Shown in pieces: positions 45,538-55,590 of a DNA stretch of 64,000 nt (position 1 is the stretch's first letter; each line of letters starts with the position of its first letter). A model generated the notes under the pieces. That model was not told the origin of the DNA. It saw nothing but the letters and a program-made list of their open reading frames with translations, and searched no databases. Source of the DNA: Flectobacillus sp. BAB-3569 (lineage in GTDB: Bacteria > Bacteroidota > Bacteroidia > Cytophagales > Spirosomataceae); contig NZ_NJFZ01000020.1 in the NCBI RefSeq assembly GCF_002270355.1, positions 332,385 to 396,384 of the forward strand, written 5' to 3'. The translations under genes were made by a program, and so were the position numbers.

Positions 45538-48504
45538 ATGACATCATTTCGACAACTCAACAATGGAATCGGTTGGGCAGTGTTTCTTATTGCCTTTATC
45601 GTATATGCAGCGACGGTAGAACCCACAGCTTCATTTTGGGACTGTGGCGAGTTTATCGCTTGTGCTTACAAATTACAAGTACCTCACCCACCCGGGGCGC
45701 CTTTGTATCTTTTGCTGGGCAGGTTTTTCTCCCTATTCGCTGGGGCTGATGTCACTAAAGTGGCTTACTGGATTAATATGCTATCAGTATTGACGAGCGC
45801 GCTGACGGTGTTGTTTATGCACTGGACTATCGTGCTGATTGGTCGTAAAGCCTATCAAAAACCTTTTTCAGACTTAACACAAGGTGAGACATTTACACTC
45901 CTAAGTGCTGGCTTTATTGGTGCTCTAGCTTATGCCTTTTCAGATTCATTTTGGTTTTCGGCAGTTGAGTCGGAGGTTTACGCTATGTCCTCATTTTTTA
46001 CTGCGATTGTCGTTTGGGCTGCCTTCAAATGGGAACTTATTGAAGATGAAGCTTCTGCGAACAGATGGTTAATTTTCATTGCCTATTTGGTAGGTTTATC
46101 AATTGGGGTTCACTTACTCAATTTGGTGACTGTTCCTGCTTTGGCTTTGCTTTATTATTTCAAGAAAACCCATAAACCAAGTTATAAAGGAGGTTTTCTG
46201 GCATTATTAGTAGGTTTGGTAATTTTAGGCGTTATCAATTCTCTCATTATTCCAGGCATACCATCTATGGCTTTTCAGTTTGAATTATTATTTACCAACG
46301 GACTTGGTATGCCTTATGGTGTCGGAGTAAGCCTATTTTTGATATTGTTTTTAGGCGCTTTGGTTGGCGCTATTCGCTATTCGATTCTAAAAAACAAAGT
46401 ACATTTAAACGTGAGTTTGCTGGCTTTGTGCTTTGTACTTATTGGTTATTTATCTTACACTTTGGCCTTGGTTCGTTCCAATTATAATACCCCTCTCAAC
46501 GAAAATAACCCAAGTAACATTCTCAATTTTGTAAAATACCTCAAACGCGAGCAATACGGTGAGCGTTCGTTGTTATATGGTCCCGTTTACACAGCAGAGG
46601 TTGAAAATGTAGAACGTGGCAAGCCTCAATACAAAATGTCGAATGGCAAATATGAGATTTATGATTACCGACAAAAATTGATTTTTCCTAAAGAACAAGA
46701 AATGCTTTTCCCAAGGGTATATTACAGTCCTATGGAGCAATATCCCAAGCAATACGCCGAAATGTTGGGATTGGCGCCCGGACAAAAACCTAATTTTGGG
46801 GATAACCTTCGCTATTTGTTCTCACATCAAATGGGGCACATGTATATGCGTTATCTATTGTGGAATTTTATCGGTCGTGATAGCGATGTTCAAGATGCGG
46901 GTATGTCATTTATTAGTAAAAGTCCCTATTCTGCCCTTTCGGCTCGTGGCAAATCTCATAACAATTACTTTGGTTTACCATTAATTTTGGGGTTGATTGG
47001 CTTTATCTTCTTGATGAAAAGAAACGAAAAAGACTTTTTGACCACGACTTTGATGTTTTTGTTGACAGGAATAGGATTAGTTATTTTTCTAAACGCACCT
47101 CCTACCGAACCTCGTGAACGTGATTATATTTATGTTGGCTCCTTCTATTTTTTCTGTATTTGGATTGGCTTAGGGGTTATACAATTGACCGAATGGGCGA
47201 ACAAATTGCTTCATCAACCATTGCTTTCGGGTGGACTAGCCAGTTTAGCATCGTTGGTTATTCCTGTGATTTTGATTCAACAAAACTATGACGACCACGA
47301 TCGTAGCAATCGTTATCAACAGGTAGATTTTGCCAAAAATTTGTTAAATTCTTGTGAAAAAAATGCCATTTTGTTTACCGCTGGTGATAATGATACTTTC
47401 CCGCTTTGGTATGTGCAAGAGGTGGAGGGCTTCCGTACAGATGTACGAGTTTGTAATCTTTCGCTATTGGGAACTGATTGGTATATCGAGCAAATGAAGC
47501 GAAAAACCTACGAGTCGGAAGCTTTGCCTGTATCTATTTCTGAAGATTTGTTACGAGAAGGTATCAACGACCAAATTCTTTTTTACGAAAACCCAAATGT
47601 AAAAAGTGGTATCAATTTGATTGAGTATCTCAAACTAGTAAAAGAAGATAATCAGGCAATTAAAGTGCCTTTGCAAGATGGCAGTTCGATTAATATTTTG
47701 CCAAGCGAAAACCTTACGATTCCAGTCAATGTAAATGAAATCAAAAAAGCAGGTTTTGTACCAAAAGACGTCGAACCATTGCTGACGAATCAAATGAATT
47801 GGTCGATTGGTACCTCTGGGATTTTGAAACCGCAATTAGTACAGCTCGACATTATTGCTCAAAATGCTGCTCATGGCTGGAAACGCCCAATTTATTTTGC
47901 TACCTCACTCAGCAAAGCGAGTTATCTCAACATGAAGGAGTTTATGCAATTGGAAGGTTATGCTTATAGATTAATGCCTGTAAAAATAGAAGGAGCTACC
48001 GAAGGAATCGTTAATACAAAAGTTTTAGAGCGGAATTTGACAAAAAAAATGGTCTGGAAAAATCTTGATAATCCTCAAGTATACCATCATTCTGAGTTTT
48101 ATCAATTACCGACGACTATGGGGCGATTATCCTTTCAACGATTAGCGAGTCAGTTTGCTCATGAAGGCAAATACCAAAAAGCAAAAGATACCTTAGATTA
48201 TTGCAAACGCATTATGCCCGACCAATCTATTCCTTACGACCATGTATCGGCAGGGTTTGTGAGCTTGTATTTAACTATCGGCGACCATGCCTCCGCTATG
48301 GAAATCGCCAATACGATGATGAATCGCAATAACCAATTATTGGATTATTTTGGGCAAAATCGAAAAGCTAGTAATGAGCAAGATATACAAATAGCCCTTT
48401 TTCAAATGCAGATTATTGTTGAAAGCCTCAAAAATGCCAAAGCGCCTGAAGCTGAAAAATACGAGCAAATGTTTCAGCAACAACTCCAAAAACTGAGTAG
48501 CTAG
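45538..48504 (+). CDS. DUF2723 multi-pass membrane protein with TPR-like C-terminus
   Basis: Large inner-membrane protein of 988 residues, conserved in Bacteroidota. The DUF2723 domain occupies about 1-180 (EPTASFWDCGEFIACAYKLQ, VPHPPGAPLYLLLGR), the region resembling GT-C type protein O-mannosyltransferase folds. About a dozen membrane helices extend to residue about 590, with an extramembrane loop about 335-455. The C-terminal 400 residues are soluble (TAGDNDTFPLWYVQEVEGFR, RRPIYFATSLSKASYLN-type segment) with TPR-like helices near the end. A glycosyl-transfer role is suggested by fold only. The start MTSFRQLNN at 45538 matches family N-termini better than the ATG 45 bases upstream. Followed by a 29-base palindrome. 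Confidence 0.85.
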   Translation: MTSFRQLNNGIGWAVFLIAFIVYAATVEPTASFWDCGEFIACAYKLQVPHPPGAPLYLLLGRFFSLFAGADVTKVAYWINMLSVLTSALTVLFMHWTIVLIGRKAYQKPFSDLTQGETFTLLSAGFIGALAYAFSDSFWFSAVESEVYAMSSFFTAIVVWAAFKWELIEDEASANRWLIFIAYLVGLSIGVHLLNLVTVPALALLYYFKKTHKPSYKGGFLALLVGLVILGVINSLIIPGIPSMAFQFELLFTNGLGMPYGVGVSLFLILFLGALVGAIRYSILKNKVHLNVSLLALCFVLIGYLSYTLALVRSNYNTPLNENNPSNILNFVKYLKREQYGERSLLYGPVYTAEVENVERGKPQYKMSNGKYEIYDYRQKLIFPKEQEMLFPRVYYSPMEQYPKQYAEMLGLAPGQKPNFGDNLRYLFSHQMGHMYMRYLLWNFIGRDSDVQDAGMSFISKSPYSALSARGKSHNNYFGLPLILGLIGFIFLMKRNEKDFLTTTLMFLLTGIGLVIFLNAPPTEPRERDYIYVGSFYFFCIWIGLGVIQLTEWANKLLHQPLLSGGLASLASLVIPVILIQQNYDDHDRSNRYQQVDFAKNLLNSCEKNAILFTAGDNDTFPLWYVQEVEGFRTDVRVCNLSLLGTDWYIEQMKRKTYESEALPVSISEDLLREGINDQILFYENPNVKSGINLIEYLKLVKEDNQAIKVPLQDGSSINILPSENLTIPVNVNEIKKAGFVPKDVEPLLTNQMNWSIGTSGILKPQLVQLDIIAQNAAHGWKRPIYFATSLSKASYLNMKEFMQLEGYAYRLMPVKIEGATEGIVNTKVLERNLTKKMVWKNLDNPQVYHHSEFYQLPTTMGRLSFQRLASQFAHEGKYQKAKDTLDYCKRIMPDQSIPYDHVSAGFVSLYLTIGDHASAMEIANTMMNRNNQLLDYFGQNRKASNEQDIQIALFQMQIIVESLKNAKAPEAEKYEQMFQQQLQKLSS

Positions 48505-48589
48505 AGAGGAGTTGTGAATTGTGAGTGGTGAGTTAGGGTTGTACGAAGGATTTTATTCTGTTCAAAAGAGTTCTTATGATTAGTGTTTT

Positions 48590-48658
48590 TTGATGTAGTG
48601 GCAACTCTTGCAGTTGCCGCCTTCAAAATGGCAACTGCAAGAGTTGCCACTACATCAA
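48590..48658. repeat. Perfect 29-bp inverted repeat between convergent genes
   Basis: Arms 48590-48618 and 48630-48658 are exact complements around an 11-base loop, containing GTGGCAACTCTTGCAGTTGC. An outer pair (TACGAAGG near 48543 and CCTTCGTA near 48686) is nested around it. Could serve as a bidirectional terminator for the DUF2723 and Bcr-type genes, or be a mobile palindrome. Confidence 0.75.
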
Positions 48659-48754
48659 TTTTATTTCAAAGACAACACTAAACCTTCGTACAGCACTAAT
48701 GGTGAGTGCTGACTCACAATTCTACATTCACCATTAAACACTTTGTCTCTGAAA

Positions 48755-49939
48755 CTATCCATGTTTCAATTTAGAAACCCCTATAGCAAAAACAATAAGT
48801 CCCAGTACAGCACACCCAGCCATCACCGCCGTCATAGGAATACTGGTTCCGTTACTAAAAATACTGACTGCGGCAGCGGCCAACGACCCAAAACACATTT
48901 GTAAAGCACCCAACAAGGCCGATGCCCCACCGATAGATTTAGTAAAGGGATATAAAGACAAGGCCGAAGAATTGGGATAACTAATTCCCTGACAGCATAA
49001 AAATAAAAAGACTAAAGCCAATGCAGTATATAAATTGAGCCAACCCAAAATACTGACCAAACATAATACAACACCCACCAAGGTTTGTATTCTTAAAGAA
49101 ATACGCACCACCTGACTGCTACTGTATTTTTTCAGTAAAAGGTTATTGACCTGACTACTACCAATCAAGCCACCTGCCAAGACGCCAAATATCCATCCAT
49201 ATTCCTTTTCCGAAACCCCAAAAAGTTTCATAAAGACAAAAGGAGAACCCGATAGATAGGCATATACCCCAGCCGAAATCAGTGCCCCTGCAAAGGCATA
49301 GGTATAAAACTGTGGTACTTTCAAAATGTCAATAAATGACAAAATAATGGCTCGGGGTTTCAATGAAATGGATTCATCTGGTTTTTTACTTTCAGGTAAG
49401 GCAAAATAACAGGCCAAAAATAATATTACTCCCAAGCCAAACTGCATATAAAACACACTATGCCAACCCATCAAGGTAATCATATAACTTCCTACACTTG
49501 GTGCAATGATGGGCGACACACCCAAAATCAACATTAGTAGAGAGAATATCTTTGCCGTTTCTTCCACAGGAAATATATCTCGCACAATAGCACGAGGCGC
49601 CACCATTCCTACACAGGCACCCAAGGCCTGTAAAAACCTTGCAACAATAAGCACTTCCACAGAGTTGGCAGTAGCACAGGCTAATGAGGCTACCATATAG
49701 ATGGATAAACCAATCATCAATGGCTTTTTACGTCCAAATCTATCCAGCAGAGGGCCGTAAATTAGCTGTCCTACCGAAATACCAATAAAGAAACTAGACA
49801 AAGAATAGGCAACCTCGTCGACAGTTACGCCCAAATCCTTCGCAATGGTCGGAAAACCAGAGAGGTAGGTATCAATCGAAAAGGGTCCAATGGCTGATAA
49901 TAAACCAAGAATAAGAATTAATATACTGCGATTTTTCAT
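48755..49939 (-). CDS. Bcr/CflA-type MFS drug-efflux transporter
   Basis: Twelve-helix inner-membrane exporter, 394 residues. ILGLLSAIGPFSIDTYLSGF at the N-terminus is the Bcr/CflA hallmark (GPxxxDxYLP-like), with GPLLDRFGRKKPLM between helices 2 and 3 and RFLQALGACVGMVAPRAIVR in helix 4/5. Proteins of this group export bicyclomycin, sulfonamides, cysteine or other small molecules. The ATG at 49939 lies two bases from an 18-base inverted repeat that frames the promoter region (49942-50041). Confidence 0.9.
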   Translation of the reverse strand: MKNRSILILILGLLSAIGPFSIDTYLSGFPTIAKDLGVTVDEVAYSLSSFFIGISVGQLIYGPLLDRFGRKKPLMIGLSIYMVASLACATANSVEVLIVARFLQALGACVGMVAPRAIVRDIFPVEETAKIFSLLMLILGVSPIIAPSVGSYMITLMGWHSVFYMQFGLGVILFLACYFALPESKKPDESISLKPRAIILSFIDILKVPQFYTYAFAGALISAGVYAYLSGSPFVFMKLFGVSEKEYGWIFGVLAGGLIGSSQVNNLLLKKYSSSQVVRISLRIQTLVGVVLCLVSILGWLNLYTALALVFLFLCCQGISYPNSSALSLYPFTKSIGGASALLGALQMCFGSLAAAAVSIFSNGTSIPMTAVMAGCAVLGLIVFAIGVSKLKHG

Positions 49940-49941
49940 TC

Positions 49942-50041
49942 GGGAGTTTGCTATTGTATCAAAATGATTACAAAGGTAATTAAGTCTTTGACTAAACCAT
50001 CAAAACTTAATTTCTTTGCATAAATACAATAGCAAACTCCC
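49942..50041. promoter_or_regulatory. 18-bp inverted repeat framing the Bcr promoter
   Basis: GGGAGTTTGCTATTGTAT (49942-49959) and its exact complement (50024-50041) bound a 100-base segment immediately before the Bcr start. Inside, minus-strand TTTG (50001-50004) and TACCTTTG (49971-49978) make a promoter with a slightly long 22-base spacer. A further ACAATAGCAAACT occurs at 52256-52268 upstream of the araC-type gene, so this is either an operator pair or the ends of a tiny mobile element. Confidence 0.6.
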
Positions 50042-50109
50042 TCAAAGCGAAGTAAATCTAAGTTTCAGGATTTCAAGATAGGGTATTCTGCTATACCTTG
50101 ATGCTTAAC

Positions 50110-50502
50110 CTACTTCCAAATTTCTGTCCCATAGAGGAGACTTATTTTTTTCCGAGAAATTAAAAAGTCTTGAAAATTACTAGGGTTACTAAAGTCATAT
50201 AAGGTTCCATCACAGCTGTATTGATGCGTATTGGTAGAAGAACAAGTAGAACATTGAATTTCTATGACATTTTCACCTTTGTATTCAAACAAAACAACAC
50301 CATTGAGTTTATCAGCATTATCCCCAAAGGTGTACACTTTCATTTTGTCAGAAAGCCATTTTAGATTGTTAACAGGGTCTTTTATGCCACAGACCTCCAC
50401 ATTTGAGCTTGTACTAAGCGGGTCTTCAAGATTCTTTTTGCATGCAGAAAACAGTGATACTGACGTAATCGTCAAAAGAAGTAGAATTGGTCGAACTTTC
50501 AT
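50110..50502 (-). CDS. Small lipoprotein of unknown function
   Basis: Predicted lipoprotein of 130 residues. The signal peptide ends in the lipobox LFSAC (Cys 21). The mature part has four further Cys (EVCGIKDP, EIQCSTCSSTNTHQYSC) and the segment VNNLKWLSDKMKVYTFGDN, reminiscent of small Bacteroidota lipoproteins that begin with a DPLxxLPWLK-like motif. No known domain is certain. It stands alone between the Bcr-type exporter and the AraC regulator. Confidence 0.7.
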   Translation of the reverse strand: MKVRPILLLLTITSVSLFSACKKNLEDPLSTSSNVEVCGIKDPVNNLKWLSDKMKVYTFGDNADKLNGVVLFEYKGENVIEIQCSTCSSTNTHQYSCDGTLYDFSNPSNFQDFLISRKKISLLYGTEIWK

Positions 50503-50781
50503 AGTAGAGTTTCAGTAAATTAAATGATGAACTAATTTGCGTATAGATTTAACAAGGAAAGAGATTTAACGAAGATAATGAATTTGACGAAAATACTCAA
50601 AAGACATTGATATGGTAAATTCAATAATTCCATTGCTGGCATAGAAAGAGTTTCCCATCTGGGCTACAGTACACAACAATTTTTAAATTTTCACTTCAAA
50701 CAATTAACAAACAAGCATTTACGACAAAAAAACATAACTCAACACTCATAATTTACTCATGATTGGCAAAACTTTTAAAAG

Positions 50782-51963
50782 CTACTCTTCCCCCTTCAAC
50801 TCCATATCATGCTTTTTGAGATATTGGTTCGGTGTTAAACCTGTTTGCTTTTTGAAGGCTGTAAAAAAAGTACTTTTATTTTTAAAGCCACATTCATTAG
50901 CAATGGCTTCAATGGTATAGTTTTGATATTCTTTTGAGGTTACTTTTTGAGTAAAAGCCTTAATTCTGTAGCTATTAATAAAATCATTATAATTCATTTT
51001 AGCCACAGTATTGATAGCATTTGAAATTGCATACGGTTGAATGCCAACTTCCATGGCGAGTTCAGAAATTGTAAATTTATGGTTATGGTAAGATTTACTT
51101 TTTTCTAGAGCGATTTTAATCAACTCAAAATCTTGCAGATTTACAATGTCGGGCTCTTTGTCTACTTTGGTGGTACTTATTTTCGCCAATTCTTCGAGTT
51201 CTTCAAGCGGATATTTTTCGGTTGAAGACTCTTTTGTAGCTCTCAAAGAGCTATCTTTTATTATAAAATATGAACCGAATAAGATGAAGGACATCAAAGA
51301 ATGAATTAATGACACTTTTTCCATAAACGGATTTTGATCAACCTCCCTTAACAACTCATTGGTTAGCAAATACATATACCCGTTCGAAATATACAGCAAC
51401 AAAAATCCCACCACGTAAAAAACGTCCCATTGAGGAACCAGTTTTTGGGTAGTAAAAGTATTTTGCGTCCTAACCACAAATTTCCAAACTAAGCCCAAAT
51501 AAATGAGACCGAGTACACTTTGCGCATAAGGAATCCACACAAAAGGTATCCACCCGAAGGTTTTCGTAAACAAATCCTTGGCCTCAATATGTTTAATGAT
51601 TTCAATTTTTTGCTCGAATGGCATCGTGTAAAACGGAATCAAATCAATAACAACTATAAAAAATGGGAGTACCTGAAAAAAGACATTTTTGACCGTAAAA
51701 GTGTAGGCTCTTTGCGTAACAATAAACAAATACAAAAGATATGGACCAATTATGTAGAAAGGACGAGCCACCAACAAAAGACCGCTAATAGGATATTCCT
51801 GTATCAGATGAGTAGTGATACAAACTTTCATCATGAGAAACCAAGCCCACAATGCTGACGTAGCTCCCCAAATAGTTTTTGATATAGAGTAAGGACGAGT
51901 GAAAGCCTTTGTTAGACTCCCTAAAGTGATTGCGATGGCAATCAAATTTAAAATTATTGTCAT
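50782..51963 (-). CDS. AraC-family regulator with N-terminal membrane domain
   Basis: Membrane-bound transcription regulator, 393 residues. Seven or so membrane helices fill about 1-225 (TIILNLIAIAITLGSL, LLLVARPFYIIGPYLLYLFI, VFYVVGFLLLYISNGYMYLL). The C-terminal AraC HTH pair occupies about 285-385 (FTISELAMEVGIQPYAISNA, TIEAIANECGFKNKSTFFTA, FKKQTGLTPNQYL). This architecture senses a signal at or in the membrane. I chose the ATG at 51963 over an upstream GTG at 52020. It is divergent from a TonB-dependent receptor gene. A candidate binding sequence, ACAATAGCAAACT, occurs in the intergenic region and in the inverted repeat before the Bcr gene. Confidence 0.88.
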   Translation of the reverse strand: MTIILNLIAIAITLGSLTKAFTRPYSISKTIWGATSALWAWFLMMKVCITTHLIQEYPISGLLLVARPFYIIGPYLLYLFIVTQRAYTFTVKNVFFQVLPFFIVVIDLIPFYTMPFEQKIEIIKHIEAKDLFTKTFGWIPFVWIPYAQSVLGLIYLGLVWKFVVRTQNTFTTQKLVPQWDVFYVVGFLLLYISNGYMYLLTNELLREVDQNPFMEKVSLIHSLMSFILFGSYFIIKDSSLRATKESSTEKYPLEELEELAKISTTKVDKEPDIVNLQDFELIKIALEKSKSYHNHKFTISELAMEVGIQPYAISNAINTVAKMNYNDFINSYRIKAFTQKVTSKEYQNYTIEAIANECGFKNKSTFFTAFKKQTGLTPNQYLKKHDMELKGEE

Positions 51964-52255
51964 AACATCAATGTTAAGGCCGATTATTCCAAATCTAAAT
52001 AAAGTTAAGAGGAATAACACAACTTTCCGAACCGTTAAATAAGCTTGGCTACAATTTTAGGCTCAAAAAAAATGTACTTGGCGGACTTTGATTTGGATTT
52101 TAAAATAAGGATTTAAGGACTATTAAAGCAAATTTAGCTTGAATTATGGTTATCCTTGAAAAGATATAAAAGTTTTTGACATTATCCAATTTTTTAAAAG
52201 TCCATTTTGAATCCATTGGGTGAAAGTAGAAGTTTTATCCCCCATTTTCAATAAC

Positions 52256-52268
52256 ACAATAGCAAACT
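52256..52268. promoter_or_regulatory. ACAATAGCAAACT half-site
   Basis: Thirteen bases shared with both arms of the inverted repeat at 49942-50041; followed by CAAACTATTTGTTTG, a small dyad. The rest of the 52021-52556 gap is AT-rich with one more dyad at 52508-52531. Confidence 0.45.
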
Positions 52269-52507
52269 ATTTGTTTGAAAAGCCAGTTTTAGAGAATAAA
52301 TAAAAAATATAGATTTATTTTGCATAAAAGCCCCATAACCTACTCCTTTCATACAAAGTCTATTTATGCACTACCCGAAAAAAGCCCCCCTCAAAAATTC
52401 AAAATAACAGCCTATTTTTTTCAAAATTTTCGATCAAATTCGTTCAAATATTTTATCTGCACTTAACATTCTATTCATAAAAACGCCACCAGATGCAACA
52501 TGTAACC

Positions 52508-52531
52508 ATTTGATGTGTCATTGCATCAAAT
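52508..52531. promoter_or_regulatory. ATTTGATG-N8-CATCAAAT dyad before TonB receptor
   Basis: Perfect 8-base inverted repeat with 8-base spacing, 26 bases before the receptor ATG; operator candidate. Confidence 0.4.
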
Positions 52532-52556
52532 CTATTCATCAAGCATCATTTATTTT

Positions 52557-55328
52557 ATGAAAAAACTCATACCTCTACTTCTCACATTTTTATGCGCTGT
52601 GGCATCCTTGGCACAAACAGGTTCTATTCAAGGTAAAATAGTTGGCTCAGATCAAAAGCCATTAGCAATGGCAACGCTCACGGTGTTTTTGGCAAAAGAT
52701 ACCTCTATTGTTTCCTATCGTATTAGTAATGAATCGGGCGAATTTAAGTTTTCGAACCTACCCATCAACGTTCCCTTACGCCTTTTGGCAACCTATGTCG
52801 GGAATGAAGCCTATCGACAAAGTTTTACGTTGACGTCTCAAAATCCTTCAGTCAAATTAGACGTAATCAAGATGCAGATGACCAGTAAAAGCCTTGATGA
52901 GGTAATTGTAACCGCCGAGCGCCCTCCTATTACTGTCAAAAACGATACGATTGAGTTCAATGCCAATTCATTTAAAACTTTGCCCAACGCCTTGGTGGAG
53001 GATTTATTGAAAAAACTTCCTGGGGTACGCGTCGATGCCGACGGAAACATCACCATGAATGGCAAACCTGTCAACAAAATTTTAGTTGATGGAAAATCAT
53101 TTTTTGGTGACGACCCCAAAATGGCAACGAGAAACCTACCTGCCAATGCTATCGACAAGATTCAGGCTGTCGATGATAAAGAACAGGCACTACTGAATGG
53201 CGATAATAATACCAGCAATGTAGGTAAGGTGATCAATATTACTTTGAAAAAAGGTTACAAGAAAAGTGCCTTCGGAAAAGTCTATGCTGGAGGAGGCACA
53301 CAAGACGTATATGAACTAGGGGGAATTATGAACATTTTCAGAGATACCCTTCAAGTGAGCGTTTTGGGATATAGCAACAACCTCAACCGACCAGGTTTTA
53401 GTTATAGCGAATTGATGAATAATGGGGGTTTGAGACGAAGCAACTCCAATCGGACTTCAAGCTCTACTCGTATCAACAATGGCATGAATGGTAGTATGGT
53501 GGATATCAATGGCGTAAATTTTGGTGGGAACACCAATTTCGGTATCGCTACAAGCAATGGCGGAGGGTTTAACATCAACCATGCGCCCAGCAATAAGAAG
53601 TCATTTTATCTGCAATATTATTTCGGAGAAGTCCGTAACCGTCTTAGTACAGATAGATTAGCAGAACTTTATAATGGAGACACTATTATAAGTAATCACC
53701 GCCAAACAAATGTTCTCACCAAAAACTACGGTCATAGTGTCGGGGGTGGTTTTAAGATAAAAACAGATTCTGTAACCACGCTCAACTTCAATGCTGGGTA
53801 TACCTCAGGACTGGTTAGAGAGGCTCCTAATGTGTTGATTTCAAGTGAAAATAACTATTTGGGTTCGCAAAGTATGGGGGCAATTAATCAATCTAATGCC
53901 ACGAATAATGTCAATTACAACCATACTTTTTACTTGTTGCGAACAGGTAAAACCAATAGCAAAAGACTCATGTCTATCGTACAAAGCCTCAATCTTGGAA
54001 ACAATACGAGCGATAACATGACCAACTCGACTCTTAATTATTACTATCCGAGCAGATATGATAGCTTACAAAATCAACTCAGACAAGTACGAGTACCTCA
54101 AACATTTGGTAGTTTTTCAATCAGTTTTTACGAACCTATCCATAAGTATTTCACACTGCGTTTTACTAATAGATACAGTTTTACGCAAGTCAAAAACACG
54201 ACTAATTTATGGTATTCGTCACCGTTGGGAGATTCTTACAGTGTCTTGAATCCATTATTGAGTGGAACATTCGAACGCCAACAACATGAGGTATTTTTTG
54301 CTCAGAAATTGGCTTTTCAATATAAAAAGCTCACATTAATAGCAGGGATTGATGAAACCCTTCTTCGTTCAAAATTGCATACTTCGGCAGAAACAGAAGG
54401 AATTGAAAGAAATATCCAGAAATTGAATCCCAACCTCAATATCACTTTCGATAATCTCACGTTGACCTATAATAAATCGTATAACTTACCATCTTACTCT
54501 TATCTATTGCCCGTATTCGATAACTCAAACCCTTACCATGTAGCCAAAGGGAATCCACGCCTATTGCCTACCTCCACTGCCGAATGGATGTTGAGCTATA
54601 ATTATAACAACCAAACCAAAAACATCAATATTTGGTGGTATTCGTCTTTCCAGCAAAGAGACAATGATATTATCCAAAATATTACGATAGATAAACAAGG
54701 TATTCAAACCTCCTCCCCTGTGAATGCTGATGGGACTCGAAATTTGTATATGAATTTGAATATCAACAAGGATTTTAAACTGGGAGAAAAGAATAAACTA
54801 ACCTTATCAGCTGGAGGATATTATAGTATCAACAGAAGCAAAATGATTTTTAATGCAGATACAAGTTGGCAAACGACCAATCAACTCTCGAATTGGTACG
54901 GAATAAATTTCTATTATAAAGACAAAATCGAGTGGAATAACTCTTATTCGCCAGACTTTAACTTTACCAGCTATTCTAGTCCAAACTTTACAGGTTTGAA
55001 AGCAACCCTGCATAATTTCAATACAAACTTAATAATCCGTTGGACCAAAAATCTGATTCTCGAAAACAATGTAATTTACCTATACAACAGTAACCTAACA
55101 GGCGCAAACAAAACAACGGTACGATGGAATGCAGCGATTAATTATAATTTTATGAAAGACCAAAGAGCCACCATCAAGTTGAGCGCCTATGATATTTTGA
55201 ATCAAAACAGTAATATTGTCCGTCTGATTGCCTCTCAAAATACCCTTACGTACAACAGAGGGAATCTTTTGCCAAGATATTTTATGATAACCCTAACCTA
55301 CAATATCAAGCAAATGCCGAGGAAGTAG
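52557..55328 (+). CDS. TonB-dependent receptor-like outer-membrane beta-barrel protein
   Basis: Outer-membrane protein of 923 residues. Signal peptide 1-19; carboxypeptidase-regulatory-like domain about 22-105 (GSIQGKIVGSDQKPLAMATL); plug domain about 125-215 (VDEKEQALLNGDNN-type segment, LLKKLPGVRVDADGNITMNG, ILVDGKSFFGDDP) and a large barrel of the OMP_b-brl_3 group. A Ser/Asn/Gly-rich loop follows at about 290-345. These receptors differ from SusC by lacking an obvious SusD partner. The ATG at 52557 gives the signal peptide; the longer frame starts at GTG. Divergent from the membrane-bound AraC regulator. Substrate unknown. Confidence 0.88.
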   Translation: MKKLIPLLLTFLCAVASLAQTGSIQGKIVGSDQKPLAMATLTVFLAKDTSIVSYRISNESGEFKFSNLPINVPLRLLATYVGNEAYRQSFTLTSQNPSVKLDVIKMQMTSKSLDEVIVTAERPPITVKNDTIEFNANSFKTLPNALVEDLLKKLPGVRVDADGNITMNGKPVNKILVDGKSFFGDDPKMATRNLPANAIDKIQAVDDKEQALLNGDNNTSNVGKVINITLKKGYKKSAFGKVYAGGGTQDVYELGGIMNIFRDTLQVSVLGYSNNLNRPGFSYSELMNNGGLRRSNSNRTSSSTRINNGMNGSMVDINGVNFGGNTNFGIATSNGGGFNINHAPSNKKSFYLQYYFGEVRNRLSTDRLAELYNGDTIISNHRQTNVLTKNYGHSVGGGFKIKTDSVTTLNFNAGYTSGLVREAPNVLISSENNYLGSQSMGAINQSNATNNVNYNHTFYLLRTGKTNSKRLMSIVQSLNLGNNTSDNMTNSTLNYYYPSRYDSLQNQLRQVRVPQTFGSFSISFYEPIHKYFTLRFTNRYSFTQVKNTTNLWYSSPLGDSYSVLNPLLSGTFERQQHEVFFAQKLAFQYKKLTLIAGIDETLLRSKLHTSAETEGIERNIQKLNPNLNITFDNLTLTYNKSYNLPSYSYLLPVFDNSNPYHVAKGNPRLLPTSTAEWMLSYNYNNQTKNINIWWYSSFQQRDNDIIQNITIDKQGIQTSSPVNADGTRNLYMNLNINKDFKLGEKNKLTLSAGGYYSINRSKMIFNADTSWQTTNQLSNWYGINFYYKDKIEWNNSYSPDFNFTSYSSPNFTGLKATLHNFNTNLIIRWTKNLILENNVIYLYNSNLTGANKTTVRWNAAINYNFMKDQRATIKLSAYDILNQNSNIVRLIASQNTLTYNRGNLLPRYFMITLTYNIKQMPRK

Positions 55329-55387
55329 CAGCGGGATTGGGGTTGTGAGCTTTCGGCGGTGGGCTTTCAGCGAAATAGAGAATACTG

Positions 55388-55416
55388 AAAAAGCAGGTTT
55401 TCGCCTGCTTTTTTTT
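55388..55416 (+). terminator. Rho-independent terminator after TonB receptor
   Basis: AAAAAGCAGG / CCTGCTTTTTTTT hairpin with a 6-base loop, 60 bases after the receptor stop codon. Confidence 0.85.
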
Positions 55417-55590
55417 GTTACATCCCTTTGGTGTATTTTCTCAATGATATTGACTTTGGTTAATAAAATTCAAACCTTCGGTTATATGCTGTATTGGTTG
55501 TATATACGCAACAAAATTTGATTATATTGGGGTTATATAATCATTGATAGCAAGCAAAGCGGACAAACCACCATATAAATGACAAATTAG

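Noticed and set aside
48590..48658. Possible CRISPR repeat unit
   Set aside because: Only one inverted pair, no direct repeats with unique spacers and no cas genes.
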